Below, in pieces: positions 9,782 to 19,135 of a DNA stretch of 64,000 nt. Location of the stretch: contig NZ_JAQUHV010000001.1 of the NCBI RefSeq assembly GCF_028681615.1, positions 310,001-374,000 of the forward strand, read 5' to 3'. The position numbers and the translations under genes were made by a program. Positions within the stretch are counted from its first letter, which is position 1. Every line of letters begins with the position of its first letter. This stretch comes from Sulfuricurvum sp. Its GTDB lineage: Bacteria; Campylobacterota; Campylobacteria; Campylobacterales; Sulfurimonadaceae. The notes below the pieces were generated by a model. The model saw only the letters and a program-made list of their open reading frames with translations, was not told the DNA's origin and searched no databases.

Positions 9782-11226
9782 GCATTATTTTCTACCATAA
9801 AATGGACACCTATCGATTCGGTACGATTTAATGCTCCTTCAATAATCGATAGTGCACTCAAAAGCCGAAGACGCAACAATCGCCCAATCTTTTCACCGAG
9901 CATCGTTTCAACCGCCTCTTTGGCATGCTGTAAGCCTTTTTTGGTTCGCACAATAGAGACGTTATCCCACATGATATGGCGGAGGGCATCTTTTTTCTCT
10001 TTATCTTCAGGAAATTCAAGTACCTCTTCTGAAATTTCAAAATGGCCCTCACAACTCTTTAGCGGATGTGTTAAGATGGATTCTGCTGCTTTTTGAGCAA
10101 AAACGAGGCCTTCCAGCAAAGAATTACTTGCTAATCGATTCGCTCCATGCACACCCGTAGATGCCGCTTCTCCTGCGGCATAAAGCCCTTTAATACCCGG
10201 TATGCTTCCGTCAATATTTGTTTTAATCCCACCTACCGCATAATGAAAAGCAGGGGAGATCGGAACCCGATCTTTCGGCAGATGAAACCCCATATCGTTC
10301 AACGATTTATAAATATTCGGAAAACGCTCTTTAAAATACTCGCTTTCAAAATCTTCGCATGAGAGATACACCTGTTTTCCACTTCGCTGCTTGTAATCAT
10401 AAATCGCTCGGCTGACGATATCACGGGGCGCGAGTTCACCGCGAGGATCATACTCAAATAAAAAACGGTATCCGTTTTCATCGACGACATGTGCCCCCTC
10501 TCCCCTGAGTGCTTCGGAGAGGAGCTGTTTGCGTGCCCAGTTATTAGCGACAAAAACGGTCGGATGAAACTGCATCATTTCCATAGATTCAAGTTCAATC
10601 CCTTTCTCAATACAAATCCCATGCAAATCACCGCTGATTGTCGAAGCGTTGGTATGGTATTCATACAGCGATCCGACACCGCCACTGGCAATAACAACAT
10701 TATCCGCATAAATCAGTCGACGTTTTCCTTCGTTGATCACTTCCACACCGCAGCATTGATTGTTTTCGATCAATAAGTCGACGACTGTTGCATCACTGAG
10801 CATCGGATGGGGGTTTTGGTTTAAAAGAAAAAAGTGTAAATGACGTCCGGTAGCATCTCCACCGGCATGGAGAATACGACTCCGTGAATGGGCAGCTTCT
10901 TTGGTATAGAGGAGATTTCCTTCTTCGTCTTTATCAAACCCGAAACCGCGATCGATCAAATCATGGATTACCCCTTGCGAATGCTCACTCATCATTCGAA
11001 CTGCCTGAGCATTACACATCCCTGCACCTGCGTCAAGGGTATCGTGTATATGAAGCTCGATATCTGCATCATCGTACGCCGTCGTTACACCCCCCTGGGC
11101 ATAATAGGTATTGCATTCCCACGGATAGGATTTATTGATAAGCAGAACTTTCATCGTTTTTGGCAGTGCAATTGCCGTATACAGCCCCGCTACGCCCGAA
11201 CCGATAATTACTACATCATAACGCAC
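9778..11226 (-). CDS. nadB: L-aspartate oxidase
   Basis: FAD enzyme that oxidises L-aspartate to iminoaspartate, the first step of de novo NAD synthesis. From the GTG at 11226 it has 482 residues: dinucleotide-binding GSGVAG at 9-14, the substrate/FAD region NTYYAQGGV and HSRSRILHAGGDATGRH, and late HYAVGGIKTN and GVHGANRLASNSLLEGLVFA, all typical of NadB. The frame stays open upstream to 11325. Those 33 extra residues (MPYVPSQSRHF...) do not resemble NadB and are the antiphase shadow of a small lipoprotein gene whose stop overlaps this start by 11 bases. This suggests translational coupling. Confidence 0.93.
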   Translation of the reverse strand: MRYDVVIIGSGVAGLYTAIALPKTMKVLLINKSYPWECNTYYAQGGVTTAYDDADIELHIHDTLDAGAGMCNAQAVRMMSEHSQGVIHDLIDRGFGFDKDEEGNLLYTKEAAHSRSRILHAGGDATGRHLHFFLLNQNPHPMLSDATVVDLLIENNQCCGVEVINEGKRRLIYADNVVIASGGVGSLYEYHTNASTISGDLHGICIEKGIELESMEMMQFHPTVFVANNWARKQLLSEALRGEGAHVVDENGYRFLFEYDPRGELAPRDIVSRAIYDYKQRSGKQVYLSCEDFESEYFKERFPNIYKSLNDMGFHLPKDRVPISPAFHYAVGGIKTNIDGSIPGIKGLYAAGEAASTGVHGANRLASNSLLEGLVFAQKAAESILTHPLKSCEGHFEISEEVLEFPEDKEKKDALRHIMWDNVSIVRTKKGLQHAKEAVETMLGEKIGRLLRLRLLSALSIIEGALNRTESIGVHFMVENNA

Positions 11227-11344
11227 CGGAGGAGTTCTCTTTCGGCTGAGGTTTCGTATAATACGGAGGGGCTTTATAGCCACATCCGCCAAAAAATGCC
11301 GCGATTGCGACGGCACATAAGGCAATAGTTATTTTTTTTGCCAT
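11216..11344 (-). CDS. Small LptM/YifL-like lipoprotein
   Basis: An unlisted 42-residue reading frame that I translated by hand from the ATG at 11344. It starts MAKKITIALCAVAIAAFFGG, then Cys21, then GYKAPPYYTKPQPKENSSGAL. It is a lipoprotein signal peptide (Lys-rich start, hydrophobic core, FFGGC lipobox) followed by the short G-x-K-x-P-x-Y motif known from YifL/LptM-type lipoproteins, which in E. coli assist LptD oxidation. GGGATC precedes the ATG. It overlaps the nadB start by 11 bases. The signal peptide and motif make it a believable gene; the functional link to LptD is only by family resemblance. Confidence 0.75.
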   Translation of the reverse strand: MAKKITIALCAVAIAAFFGGCGYKAPPYYTKPQPKENSSGAL

Positions 11345-11372
11345 TTGATCCCCTCATCTTCTTCTATGGGGA

Positions 11373-11381
11373 TGTTATAAT
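11373..11381 (+). promoter_or_regulatory. Extended -10 promoter for uvrC
   Basis: TGTTATAAT: a perfect TATAAT at 11376-11381 with TG one base before it. It lies in the 70-base divergent gap between the small lipoprotein gene and uvrC, 33 bases before the chosen uvrC ATG. Confidence 0.6.
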
Positions 11382-11414
11382 AGCTTGAATAAATTACTCA
11401 TTAAGAGATTCGCT

Positions 11415-13223
11415 ATGCTTGATCAAATTCGCTCTCTTCCGCATCAAGCGGGAATTTATCAATACCTTGATGAAAAAGGGAGAATTCTCTACATCGGAAA
11501 AGCAAAAAATCTCTCGAAACGGGTTAAAAGCTATTTTAATCTCACTCCGACACTCTCACCTAAAATGACATTATCATTACGAATTCAAAAAATGCTTTCC
11601 GAAACAGTAGGATTGCATTACATCATTGTCGAAAATGAACATGACGCCCTCATCCTGGAAAATTCTCTTATCAAACAGCTCAAACCAAAATACAATATCC
11701 TTCTTCGCGATGATAAAACCTACCCCTACCTCTACGTCGATATGGAAGAACCTTACCCCCGATTCGAACTCACCCGCAAAATCATCAAGGGCAAAGGAGT
11801 CCGCTATTTCGGCCCTTTTTCTGTAGGGGCACGGGATATTCTCGATTCTCTTTACGAATTGCTGAAACTGGTACAGAAAAAAAGCTGCCTAAAAGGGAAA
11901 AAGGGGTGCTTGTTTTATCAGATGGAACAGTGTCTTGCCCCGTGTGAATTTCCTATCCCTCGCGAAACCTATCTTCCGATGGTCATGCAGGGGATCGAGT
12001 GGATACAAAACAAACGGCGTCTTATCAAACAACTTGAAACGAAAATGGAGTTTTATTCCGAGTCGCTCCGGTTTGAAGAAGCACTTGTGTTGAGAGATCG
12101 GATCGAACGGATCAGTAAAAGTGAACTTACTTCCCAAATCGATATGGCTTCGAACGAAAACTATGATGTATTTGCCATTGCAATGAATGAAACACGAGCC
12201 TGTATACTCCGACTCTTTATTCGCGGGGGAAAAGTCGCTTCAAGTACCCATGATTTTCTCCCTCTAAGCCTCTCGTTTTCTCTTGATGAAGCGTATGAAC
12301 GGACATTAATAGGATTTTATGGAAATGAAAAACCTCCTATAATCGCACCTATCCTAACCGCTCATCCGTTTGAATCCCGTGAATGGGTTCATGAACATCT
12401 CACTGCTCTTTTCGGAAAAAAAGCGTCCATTGAAACACCTCAACGAGGAGGGAAAAAAGAGTTGATCGATCTCGCACTCACCAATGCCCACGAGCTGCTG
12501 CGGACACAACAGCCCTCAAATGAATCGCTTCTCTATACCCTTCAAGAGCTGTTCAAACTCGAGATCCTCCCAAGAAGGATCGAAATATTCGATAACTCCC
12601 ATTTCGGGGGTACCGCTACTGTCGGAGCTATGGTAGTCTATGATAACGGGCACTTTGATAAAAAAGGGTATCGCACCTTTCATCTGCATGTGAGGGATGA
12701 ATACGGACAAATGTCAGAGATGCTGCGTCGTCGTATCGAAGGATTTGCCGATAATCCTCCACCTGATCTTTGGGTGCTTGACGGAGGAGAAACATTACGG
12801 GCTTTAGCGGTTGATTTGTTGAAATCCCATGGAATTCATCTCGACGTCATCGCTATCAGCAAAGAGAAAATTGATGCCAAAGCACACAGGGCAAAAGGTT
12901 CCGCACGCGATATTCTCCATACCGATGAAGAGACATTACGACTCGAAAGTACCGATAAACGGCTGCAATTTGTCCAAATGCTTCGTGATGAAGCACACCG
13001 AAGCGCCCTTACATTTCATAAGAAAAGCAAACTAAAACTCGATCAGCACTCCAAACTCCTTTCGACACATGGAATTTCTCAAGCAAAAATCCATAAACTT
13101 CTTGAATATTATGGGACATTTGAAGCCATTGCAAAAAGCGATTTTGAGACACTTAGAGAACTTATCGGGGTAAATGATGCAAAAAATATCCAAAATTGTT
13201 ATCAAGAAGAGATGTCTAAGTAA
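11415..13223 (+). CDS. uvrC: Excinuclease ABC subunit C
   Basis: Makes both incisions around bulky DNA lesions in nucleotide excision repair with UvrAB. From the ATG at 11415 it has 602 residues: GIY-YIG nuclease (GIY at 13-15, YIG at 26-28, KNLSKRVKSYF following), UVR/UvrB-contact helix pair near 195-215 (LRFEEALVLRDRIERI), RNase H-like endonuclease half (RIEIFDNSHFGGTATVGAMVVY near 385-406, and LWVLDGG), and a C-terminal helix-hairpin-helix pair. The frame is open from a TTG at 11385, but 11415 has an AAGAG Shine-Dalgarno 8 bases upstream and matches the family start. Confidence 0.96.
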   Translation: MLDQIRSLPHQAGIYQYLDEKGRILYIGKAKNLSKRVKSYFNLTPTLSPKMTLSLRIQKMLSETVGLHYIIVENEHDALILENSLIKQLKPKYNILLRDDKTYPYLYVDMEEPYPRFELTRKIIKGKGVRYFGPFSVGARDILDSLYELLKLVQKKSCLKGKKGCLFYQMEQCLAPCEFPIPRETYLPMVMQGIEWIQNKRRLIKQLETKMEFYSESLRFEEALVLRDRIERISKSELTSQIDMASNENYDVFAIAMNETRACILRLFIRGGKVASSTHDFLPLSLSFSLDEAYERTLIGFYGNEKPPIIAPILTAHPFESREWVHEHLTALFGKKASIETPQRGGKKELIDLALTNAHELLRTQQPSNESLLYTLQELFKLEILPRRIEIFDNSHFGGTATVGAMVVYDNGHFDKKGYRTFHLHVRDEYGQMSEMLRRRIEGFADNPPPDLWVLDGGETLRALAVDLLKSHGIHLDVIAISKEKIDAKAHRAKGSARDILHTDEETLRLESTDKRLQFVQMLRDEAHRSALTFHKKSKLKLDQHSKLLSTHGISQAKIHKLLEYYGTFEAIAKSDFETLRELIGVNDAKNIQNCYQEEMSK

Positions 13224-13293
13224 TCTTTTATGGAGTTTATGCCATATTCCACGGATTGTGTTTTCAGCAGTTTTTTAGCTAAGGGGTCAAATA

Positions 13294-13707
13294 ATGGAAA
13301 AAACAATTCCAATCGACGAAGAATATCTTTTTGAAGGGCGTGCTATTGTTAGTGAAACGGATCTTAATGGGGTCATAACATTTGCCAATCGGAAATTTTG
13401 CGAAATCTCTGGCTACAGTGTTGATGAGTTGATCGGTCAGCCACATAATATCATTCGACATCCCGACATGCCTAAAGCGGGGTTCGAACAAATGTGGAAA
13501 ACAATCCAGGCCGGTACTATTTGGCACGGGTTGGTTAAAAACCTCAGAAAAGACGGTCGTTATTATTGGGTCGATACAGAAGTAAGTCCTATGTATGACA
13601 GTAAAGGTCAGCTAAAAGGCTATATGGCTGCTCGAAAACCTGCATCACGAAAGAATATTGAAGAGACGTCGGCGTTATACAAAAAAATGCTTGAACAAGA
13701 GCAATAG
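13294..13707 (+). CDS. Aer-type PAS-domain protein
   Basis: Stand-alone PAS sensor of 137 residues in the cytoplasm. The domain fills residues 12-120: VSETDLNGVITFANRKFCEISGY, then the Aer-type block IIRHPDMPKAGFEQMW (about 50-65), then NLRKDGRYYWVDTEVSPMYD. This block is the one that binds FAD in Aer-like redox sensors, so a flavin- or redox-sensing role is plausible but unproven. There is no transmembrane or output domain. AAGGGG precedes the ATG. It is the first gene of a four-gene phosphorelay locus; the next gene begins 9 bases after its stop. Confidence 0.85.
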   Translation: MEKTIPIDEEYLFEGRAIVSETDLNGVITFANRKFCEISGYSVDELIGQPHNIIRHPDMPKAGFEQMWKTIQAGTIWHGLVKNLRKDGRYYWVDTEVSPMYDSKGQLKGYMAARKPASRKNIEETSALYKKMLEQEQ

Positions 13708-13716
13708 GAGGTATGA

Positions 13717-15339
13717 GTGTTATTTTATAATCATAAACACGAATTCATGGGTATTGATGAAGAGGGGTTAAAGCTACTTAATTACACTACCTTAGAAGAT
13801 TTATTAGAAGTTTGCAACGATGTAGCCGACTTATTTGCCCAAGAGCCAGGTTATATCCATAACTTTAAAAGTTTCAGTTGGATTGATTTTTTACTTCATG
13901 CTGATTCTGAAGCCCGTTCTGCTATAGTTCACGGCAATGGACGCACCTTTTCCTGCACTCTTCAAGTGTACAATGTTTACTTTTGTTCTGAACCTTCTCA
14001 AAACAGCTATATGATCGACATGACCCATATACAGTCGATCAATGGTGATGAGGTCAAACCTCATACCATTACACCGAAACCTCATACCATTACACCGAAA
14101 CCTCAGCCTGCAACTCTGATAATACCGCACGAAGAAAAAGCTCCTATTATTCCGGCTATTTCTTCGTCTTTACCTAACTATACGCACATTACACCTACTT
14201 CTCTTAGTGAACCGGGGACATTGGATATCCCTTCCTATGCCGAAAACCGTTTTGAAGTACCATCTGAACCAGTAGAAGATTTATATGCAAAACTGACTCT
14301 TCCCATCGCAGATACAAAATTAGATCGGGAGACGGAAGTTCCAACCCCTCCTGCCAGAATACCGGTAGAGCAGCCTATGCTTGGAGATGTTCATTACAGC
14401 AAAGCCGAAAAAGAGTTTATCGACAATCTTAAAGTTGATAAATCATATCGTTTCGATCCAAATGTTGCAGCAAATGAATTAGGCCTTCCTGTTGATCTAA
14501 TTTTAGAGTTTATTGGCGATTTCATTCAACAGTCTTATGAATTTAAAGATGAACTTTTTGAAGCAGTTTTAAAAGGGGATACAAATAATATTAAAATTCT
14601 CTCCCATAAACTTAAAGGAGTTGCAGCTAACCTTCGTATTGAAGACGCGTTTGAAACACTCAGTATCATTAACACGTCAAGCGATCCGATTGAAATAGAA
14701 GCGAATCTCAAATATTTTTATGCCATCATTAATAAATTAGAGGGAAAAGAACCTACAGCAATTCAAGAAGAGGTTTCAGTCAAAGTGCCTAGTGAAGAAG
14801 AGATCATTAAACCCCCTCTAGCTACTGACTTATCATCAGATGATGATATTTATGAATTTACCTTTAAACATGACGAACCGTTATCTATTACAGAAGAAAA
14901 TCTTGTAATGTCAGACTCTACAGATGACACAAATGCACATGTAATTACAGAGTATGAATTCTTAGAAGATGCAAAAGAAGTAGATTTAACCTCAGAAGAA
15001 GTAAATAACGAATATACTTTGACAGAAGTTCCAATCCAGTCTCTCCATTATGATAAATTTTTTATTGCTGGACAGCTCGGTATTGAAAATGATTTCTTTG
15101 ATGAATTAATCAATGAGTACAAACATGATGCACTCAAAGCCGGAGAAGAAATTGCAGCCGCTATCAGTGCATTTGATACCCATTTATGGAAACGAACTGC
15201 CGCTCAACTCAAAGGGATCAGTGATAATCTCCGATTGAACGAAATTTCTGATGAATTGGCAATATTGTCGCTAACCAATGATGCACAGGAAGCCAAAAAA
15301 GCTTCCAAACGGCTCAACGGTTTTCTTGAACAACTATAA
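13717..15339 (+). CDS. Hpt phosphotransfer protein with one intact and one degenerate Hpt domain
   Basis: Soluble 540-residue protein. The GTG start at 13717 is preceded by a strong AGGAGG; a nearby ATG at 13713 is out of frame and stops at once. Residues 1-110 look like a degenerate PAS-type sensor domain. Residues 115-220 are a Pro/Thr-rich linker with a perfect duplicated HTITPKP. An Hpt domain follows at about 240-350 with His297 in LSHKLKGVAANLRI. A second copy at about 440-540 reads TAAQLKGISDNLRL, with Ala496 where the phospho-accepting His should be. Between them is an acidic linker. It probably relays phosphate between the kinase receiver and the separate response regulator downstream. 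Confidence 0.75.
   Translation: MLFYNHKHEFMGIDEEGLKLLNYTTLEDLLEVCNDVADLFAQEPGYIHNFKSFSWIDFLLHADSEARSAIVHGNGRTFSCTLQVYNVYFCSEPSQNSYMIDMTHIQSINGDEVKPHTITPKPHTITPKPQPATLIIPHEEKAPIIPAISSSLPNYTHITPTSLSEPGTLDIPSYAENRFEVPSEPVEDLYAKLTLPIADTKLDRETEVPTPPARIPVEQPMLGDVHYSKAEKEFIDNLKVDKSYRFDPNVAANELGLPVDLILEFIGDFIQQSYEFKDELFEAVLKGDTNNIKILSHKLKGVAANLRIEDAFETLSIINTSSDPIEIEANLKYFYAIINKLEGKEPTAIQEEVSVKVPSEEEIIKPPLATDLSSDDDIYEFTFKHDEPLSITEENLVMSDSTDDTNAHVITEYEFLEDAKEVDLTSEEVNNEYTLTEVPIQSLHYDKFFIAGQLGIENDFFDELINEYKHDALKAGEEIAAAISAFDTHLWKRTAAQLKGISDNLRLNEISDELAILSLTNDAQEAKKASKRLNGFLEQL
14059..14100 (+). repeat. Perfect tandem duplication of 21 bp inside the Hpt gene
   Basis: Two identical 21-base units (14059-14079 and 14080-14100) encode PHTITPK twice in the linker before the Hpt domain. 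The two copies have no differences, so the duplication is recent or maintained by slippage; it keeps the frame. Confidence 0.9.
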
Positions 15340-15363
15340 TTTTAAGGACATAGAGGATATCCC

Positions 15364-18300
15364 ATGCAATTAGGACTTAGAAATCGACTCCGTCTCATCA
15401 GTCTCTTACCGATTCTGATACTTTTCACCCTTGCAAGTTACTACGTTTTCAATGCGTATGTCAGTTATAAAGGGGCCGGACAGCTTCAAGTTAGACTTGA
15501 AGGAAATAAACAGCTTACCGAATTAATCAACAATCTCTCTCGTGAACGCGGAATGACCGTGATGTATATGGGAAATGCTTCTCCGGCAACCTTAAAATCA
15601 CTCCATGCCCAACGTCTTATTGTTGACAAAAAAATTGCTGCTTATGAAAAATTTTTGGCGTCAGTAGGACACACAGCCAATGCTGAAAGTGAGAGAGTAG
15701 CCGCACTTAATGACGTTTTGACCAAACTTCAAAATCAGCTCAATCAAACACGTCCTATAGTGGATTCTCAAAAAGCCAAATTTGATCAAGTCTTTTCAGA
15801 AATTTATAGTAAATCCCAAGAAAAGCTAATTAGCGAACTTGCCGAATTGGCTGGGCTCCATTTCGATGAAGAGATAAATGCTTTCTCATCCACATATCTG
15901 TCGCTTGTTCGTGCCAGTGAATACAGCAGCATCGAACGTGATTATATTACCTATCTTCTATCTCGCGCGACACCTTTAAGCAGTGATGAGTTGGACAAAT
16001 GGACTACTCTTATGAGTAAAGCCGATATGTTTACAATTGAGGGGATGAGTGATAAGAATATTCAAGCCAAACTTAAAGCCTCTTTATTCAGCGAAGACAA
16101 TACTGAGCTGTATCAAGATATTACAACTGAACGAAGTGGCATTCTACAAGTAAGTGCCAGTGGAAAATATCCGACTCAATCAGGTATCTGGTTTGCAATG
16201 ATCTCTGAAAAAATTGATGCCATTGACGGAGCTCAAAAAATTCTGATCGAGGCAATGGATAACCGGGCTTTAACCATTCAACAACATGCTGTTCAACTTC
16301 TTATAATTGCAATTTTCGTTTGGATATTAGCCGTTTTAGTTGCTGTACTGGGTTACTTCCTCTCAGCTGAAATTACCAAAAACATCCAAAACCTTGAGTC
16401 CGTTCTCAAACGCGTTGCAGAAGATACACATGATAGTGAGGCCGAAGCACTAAGCCATACCATCAATCTTGATACGGCTGAAGGTACCGCGCAAGCGTAT
16501 GCATTGCTCGAACGTATCATTGAACAAACGCTTAATGATAAACAATACGCGATGGAAGCGTCCGAAGCTAAATCGATGTTCTTGGCGAATATGTCTCATG
16601 AGATCCGTACACCATTGAACGGAATTGTTGGGTTTACTGAACTTTTAAAAGATACCGAACTGCATGATGAGCAACGCGAATTTATCGATATCATCGAAAA
16701 AAGTTCTGAAAATCTACTCGAAATTATCAATAATATCCTTGACCTTTCTAAAATCGAAAGCAATAAACTTGAAATCGAAGAGATTGTCTTTAATCCGATG
16801 GATGAGTTTGAAAGTGCCGTTGAAGTTTATGGTGTTCGCGCATCTGAAAAACATATCGACCTTGCATGTTATGTTGATCCTAGTCTTGAGCGCCCGCTAA
16901 AAGGGGATCCGACTAAAATCAAAGAGGTCATTATCAATCTCCTCAGCAATGCCGTCAAATTTACTAATAGTGGAGGGGCTATCAGCGTCGATATTCGCCG
17001 CGTAGAGTGTGATACACTTAATCGTGCTCGTATCCGCTTTCAGGTAAAAGACAACGGTATCGGTGTAACCAGTGAACAAAAATCCCGGATTTTTGAAGCC
17101 TTCTCCCAAGCAGACACATCGATTACACGTAAATACGGTGGAACAGGATTGGGCCTTACTATTTCGAGCCGTTTCGTTGAGCTCATGGGTTCTAAACTCG
17201 ATCTTGAAAGTGAGCCTGGCAATGGAACCACTTTCTTCTTTACCCTCGAATTTGAAGAGATCGAAACACTTAACGAACCGCTTAAAGGTTCATATTCTAA
17301 TATCAATGCTGTTATACTTGAAAGTAATACCAAGAAAAAACTTCAAAATACTTACCTTAAAGAGTATTTGGATTACTTCGGTGTTAGCTATACAACTTTC
17401 CATGAATTGAGTGAGCTAAAAATACTTGAACGACAGGTTAATTACGATCTGTTGTTCATTGATAACGACTATACTAATGAGAACGATATCCTTGCATACT
17501 CTTCTGCGCAAGAACAGTTGGTACTTATTACAAAATCGTACTACATGAAAAAAATCGATTCCATGGGAATCGAGATTTTCAAAGTTCTTTACGAGCCACT
17601 AAATAGCTCTAAAATCCGTACAACGTTAGATGCCTATGATGCAGAAGCGTTCAGTAACCGTAAACAAAAAGCAACCCGACGTAAAAAATTCGATGAGAAA
17701 AACTCTAAATTTGCAGCCAGTGCATTGGTTGCAGAAGATAATGTCATCAATCAAAAACTCATCCGTCGCACATTAGAAGATTTGGGTCTAGAAATCACCA
17801 TTGCCAACAATGGACTTGAAGCTTTTGAAAAACGTAAAAACGGTAATTTCGATATCATTTTCATGGATATCCAAATGCCGGTACTTGATGGGATTGAAGC
17901 AACTCAAGAAATTTTGGATTTTGAAGAGGATTATGCACAACACCATATTCCAATTATTGCACTAACAGCCAATGCACTCAAAGGTGATCGTGAACGATTC
18001 CTCTCTGCCGGTATGGATGAATATACTACCAAACCGTTAGTGCGTGCCGAAATCATTTCATTACTCAATAATTTTTTAGCGCATAAAATCATTGATATTA
18101 AAGCCGTTCCAAAATCGGTTGATGATATTCCTTTGTCTTCTGAATCTTCTTTAACTGATGAAAAGATCGAATCACAGCCAGAGGCTCTTATAGAATCATC
18201 TGAGGTATCCAACGAATCCTTAGCTGAAACTCTTGAGGAAAATAAAGATACAATTAATATAATCGCCCCTGAAATTTCTGAAGATATAGAAGCAGAATTA

Positions 18301-18735
18301 GATAAAGATGTGCCAACAAATATTGATGAATATGAAATTGCTCCAAGTACTGAAATGAGTTTACCAGAAATTCATCAATCGGCTTATGATGCAGATATAT
18401 TATTGGCTAAGCAAAATACATTAGAGATGAAGCTCTTTGTACGTATTTTAGATGATTTGGGCTATACCTATAAAAGTGTTACTACAACTGATCAATTTAT
18501 GAATGAACTTACAAATCATCACTATAAACTTGCATTATTTGATAAAACACTTCGAGAGCTAAATCTGAAGGATCTGTATGATATAATCAGATCGAAAGAT
18601 AGTGACACTTCACTTGTAATGCTTATTGATCCAAGCGTAACAGCGGATGCGAATGATAGTATGTATGTACATGAAATAATCAAAAATATCGTTAACAAAG
18701 ACTTACTCCGTCTTGTTTTTGAAAAATTTATTTAA
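15364..18735 (+). CDS. NIT-domain hybrid sensor histidine kinase with three receiver-like modules
   Basis: Membrane-bound sensor kinase of 1123 residues. There is a membrane segment at about 10-32, a periplasmic all-helical sensor resembling NIT domains (about 48-300, starting LSRERGMTVMYMGN), and a second membrane segment at about 308-335. HisKA carries phospho-His412 in MSHEIRTPLNG. The HATPase has NLLSNAVKFT, DNGIGV and GTGLGL (about 520-600). A pseudo-receiver follows (about 640-750; it ends LYEPL where KP is expected), then a canonical receiver (about 785-905) with phospho-Asp835 in FMDIQMPVLDG, an acidic linker, and a third degenerate receiver-like end (about 1010-1123, LALFDKTLRE). It starts 24 bases after the Hpt gene. 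The NIT call is by pattern and the ligand is unknown. Confidence 0.88.
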   Translation: MQLGLRNRLRLISLLPILILFTLASYYVFNAYVSYKGAGQLQVRLEGNKQLTELINNLSRERGMTVMYMGNASPATLKSLHAQRLIVDKKIAAYEKFLASVGHTANAESERVAALNDVLTKLQNQLNQTRPIVDSQKAKFDQVFSEIYSKSQEKLISELAELAGLHFDEEINAFSSTYLSLVRASEYSSIERDYITYLLSRATPLSSDELDKWTTLMSKADMFTIEGMSDKNIQAKLKASLFSEDNTELYQDITTERSGILQVSASGKYPTQSGIWFAMISEKIDAIDGAQKILIEAMDNRALTIQQHAVQLLIIAIFVWILAVLVAVLGYFLSAEITKNIQNLESVLKRVAEDTHDSEAEALSHTINLDTAEGTAQAYALLERIIEQTLNDKQYAMEASEAKSMFLANMSHEIRTPLNGIVGFTELLKDTELHDEQREFIDIIEKSSENLLEIINNILDLSKIESNKLEIEEIVFNPMDEFESAVEVYGVRASEKHIDLACYVDPSLERPLKGDPTKIKEVIINLLSNAVKFTNSGGAISVDIRRVECDTLNRARIRFQVKDNGIGVTSEQKSRIFEAFSQADTSITRKYGGTGLGLTISSRFVELMGSKLDLESEPGNGTTFFFTLEFEEIETLNEPLKGSYSNINAVILESNTKKKLQNTYLKEYLDYFGVSYTTFHELSELKILERQVNYDLLFIDNDYTNENDILAYSSAQEQLVLITKSYYMKKIDSMGIEIFKVLYEPLNSSKIRTTLDAYDAEAFSNRKQKATRRKKFDEKNSKFAASALVAEDNVINQKLIRRTLEDLGLEITIANNGLEAFEKRKNGNFDIIFMDIQMPVLDGIEATQEILDFEEDYAQHHIPIIALTANALKGDRERFLSAGMDEYTTKPLVRAEIISLLNNFLAHKIIDIKAVPKSVDDIPLSSESSLTDEKIESQPEALIESSEVSNESLAETLEENKDTINIIAPEISEDIEAELDKDVPTNIDEYEIAPSTEMSLPEIHQSAYDADILLAKQNTLEMKLFVRILDDLGYTYKSVTTTDQFMNELTNHHYKLALFDKTLRELNLKDLYDIIRSKDSDTSLVMLIDPSVTADANDSMYVHEIIKNIVNKDLLRLVFEKFI

Positions 18736-18753
18736 GATTGGGGAAATCCTAAA

Positions 18754-19131
18754 ATGGGTGAAAAAAAACTAAAAGTACTAGCGGTAGATGATGATATGAT
18801 TAACCTCAAGTTACTTAAAACTATGCTAATGAAAACCCCGAATGTATCACAAGTTGTAGAAGCAAAAAATGGAGCAGATGCGATTGGTATACTTAAATCT
18901 CAAAACGATATTGATATTATATTGCTAGATATTATCATGCCTGTGATGGGTGGTATAGAAATGCTCAAAGTCATACGTGCGGATGAATCACTACGTCAAC
19001 TCCCTGTCATCGTTCTCACAACAGATGAAACTAAAAAAGGGGAAGCATTGGAATGCGGAGCAAATGGTTTCTTAATGAAACCAGTCCGTGAAAAAGATGT
19101 TCTCGCAAAAATAGCACAACTCGCTCTCTAG
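18754..19131 (+). CDS. Single-domain CheY-like response regulator
   Basis: 125-residue receiver without output domain. The acid pocket is VDDD at 11-14, phospho-Asp59 lies in LLDIIMPVMGG, and the conserved Thr (VLTTDE) and Lys (LMKPV, about 108) are present. It is the last gene of the phosphorelay locus, 18 bases behind the hybrid kinase, and is therefore a likely final phosphate acceptor acting by protein contact, perhaps on a flagellar motor or other target. A hairpin with a T-rich tail follows. Confidence 0.92.
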   Translation: MGEKKLKVLAVDDDMINLKLLKTMLMKTPNVSQVVEAKNGADAIGILKSQNDIDIILLDIIMPVMGGIEMLKVIRADESLRQLPVIVLTTDETKKGEALECGANGFLMKPVREKDVLAKIAQLAL

Positions 19132-19135
19132 TATT

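Noticed and set aside
11227-11325. 33-residue N-terminal extension of NadB
   Set aside because: The stretch does not resemble NadB and is the out-of-frame reading of the small lipoprotein gene; the GTG at 11226 gives the family N-terminus.
14059-14100. Start of a CRISPR or longer tandem array
   Set aside because: Only two directly adjoining 21-bp units without spacers, in frame within a protein linker.
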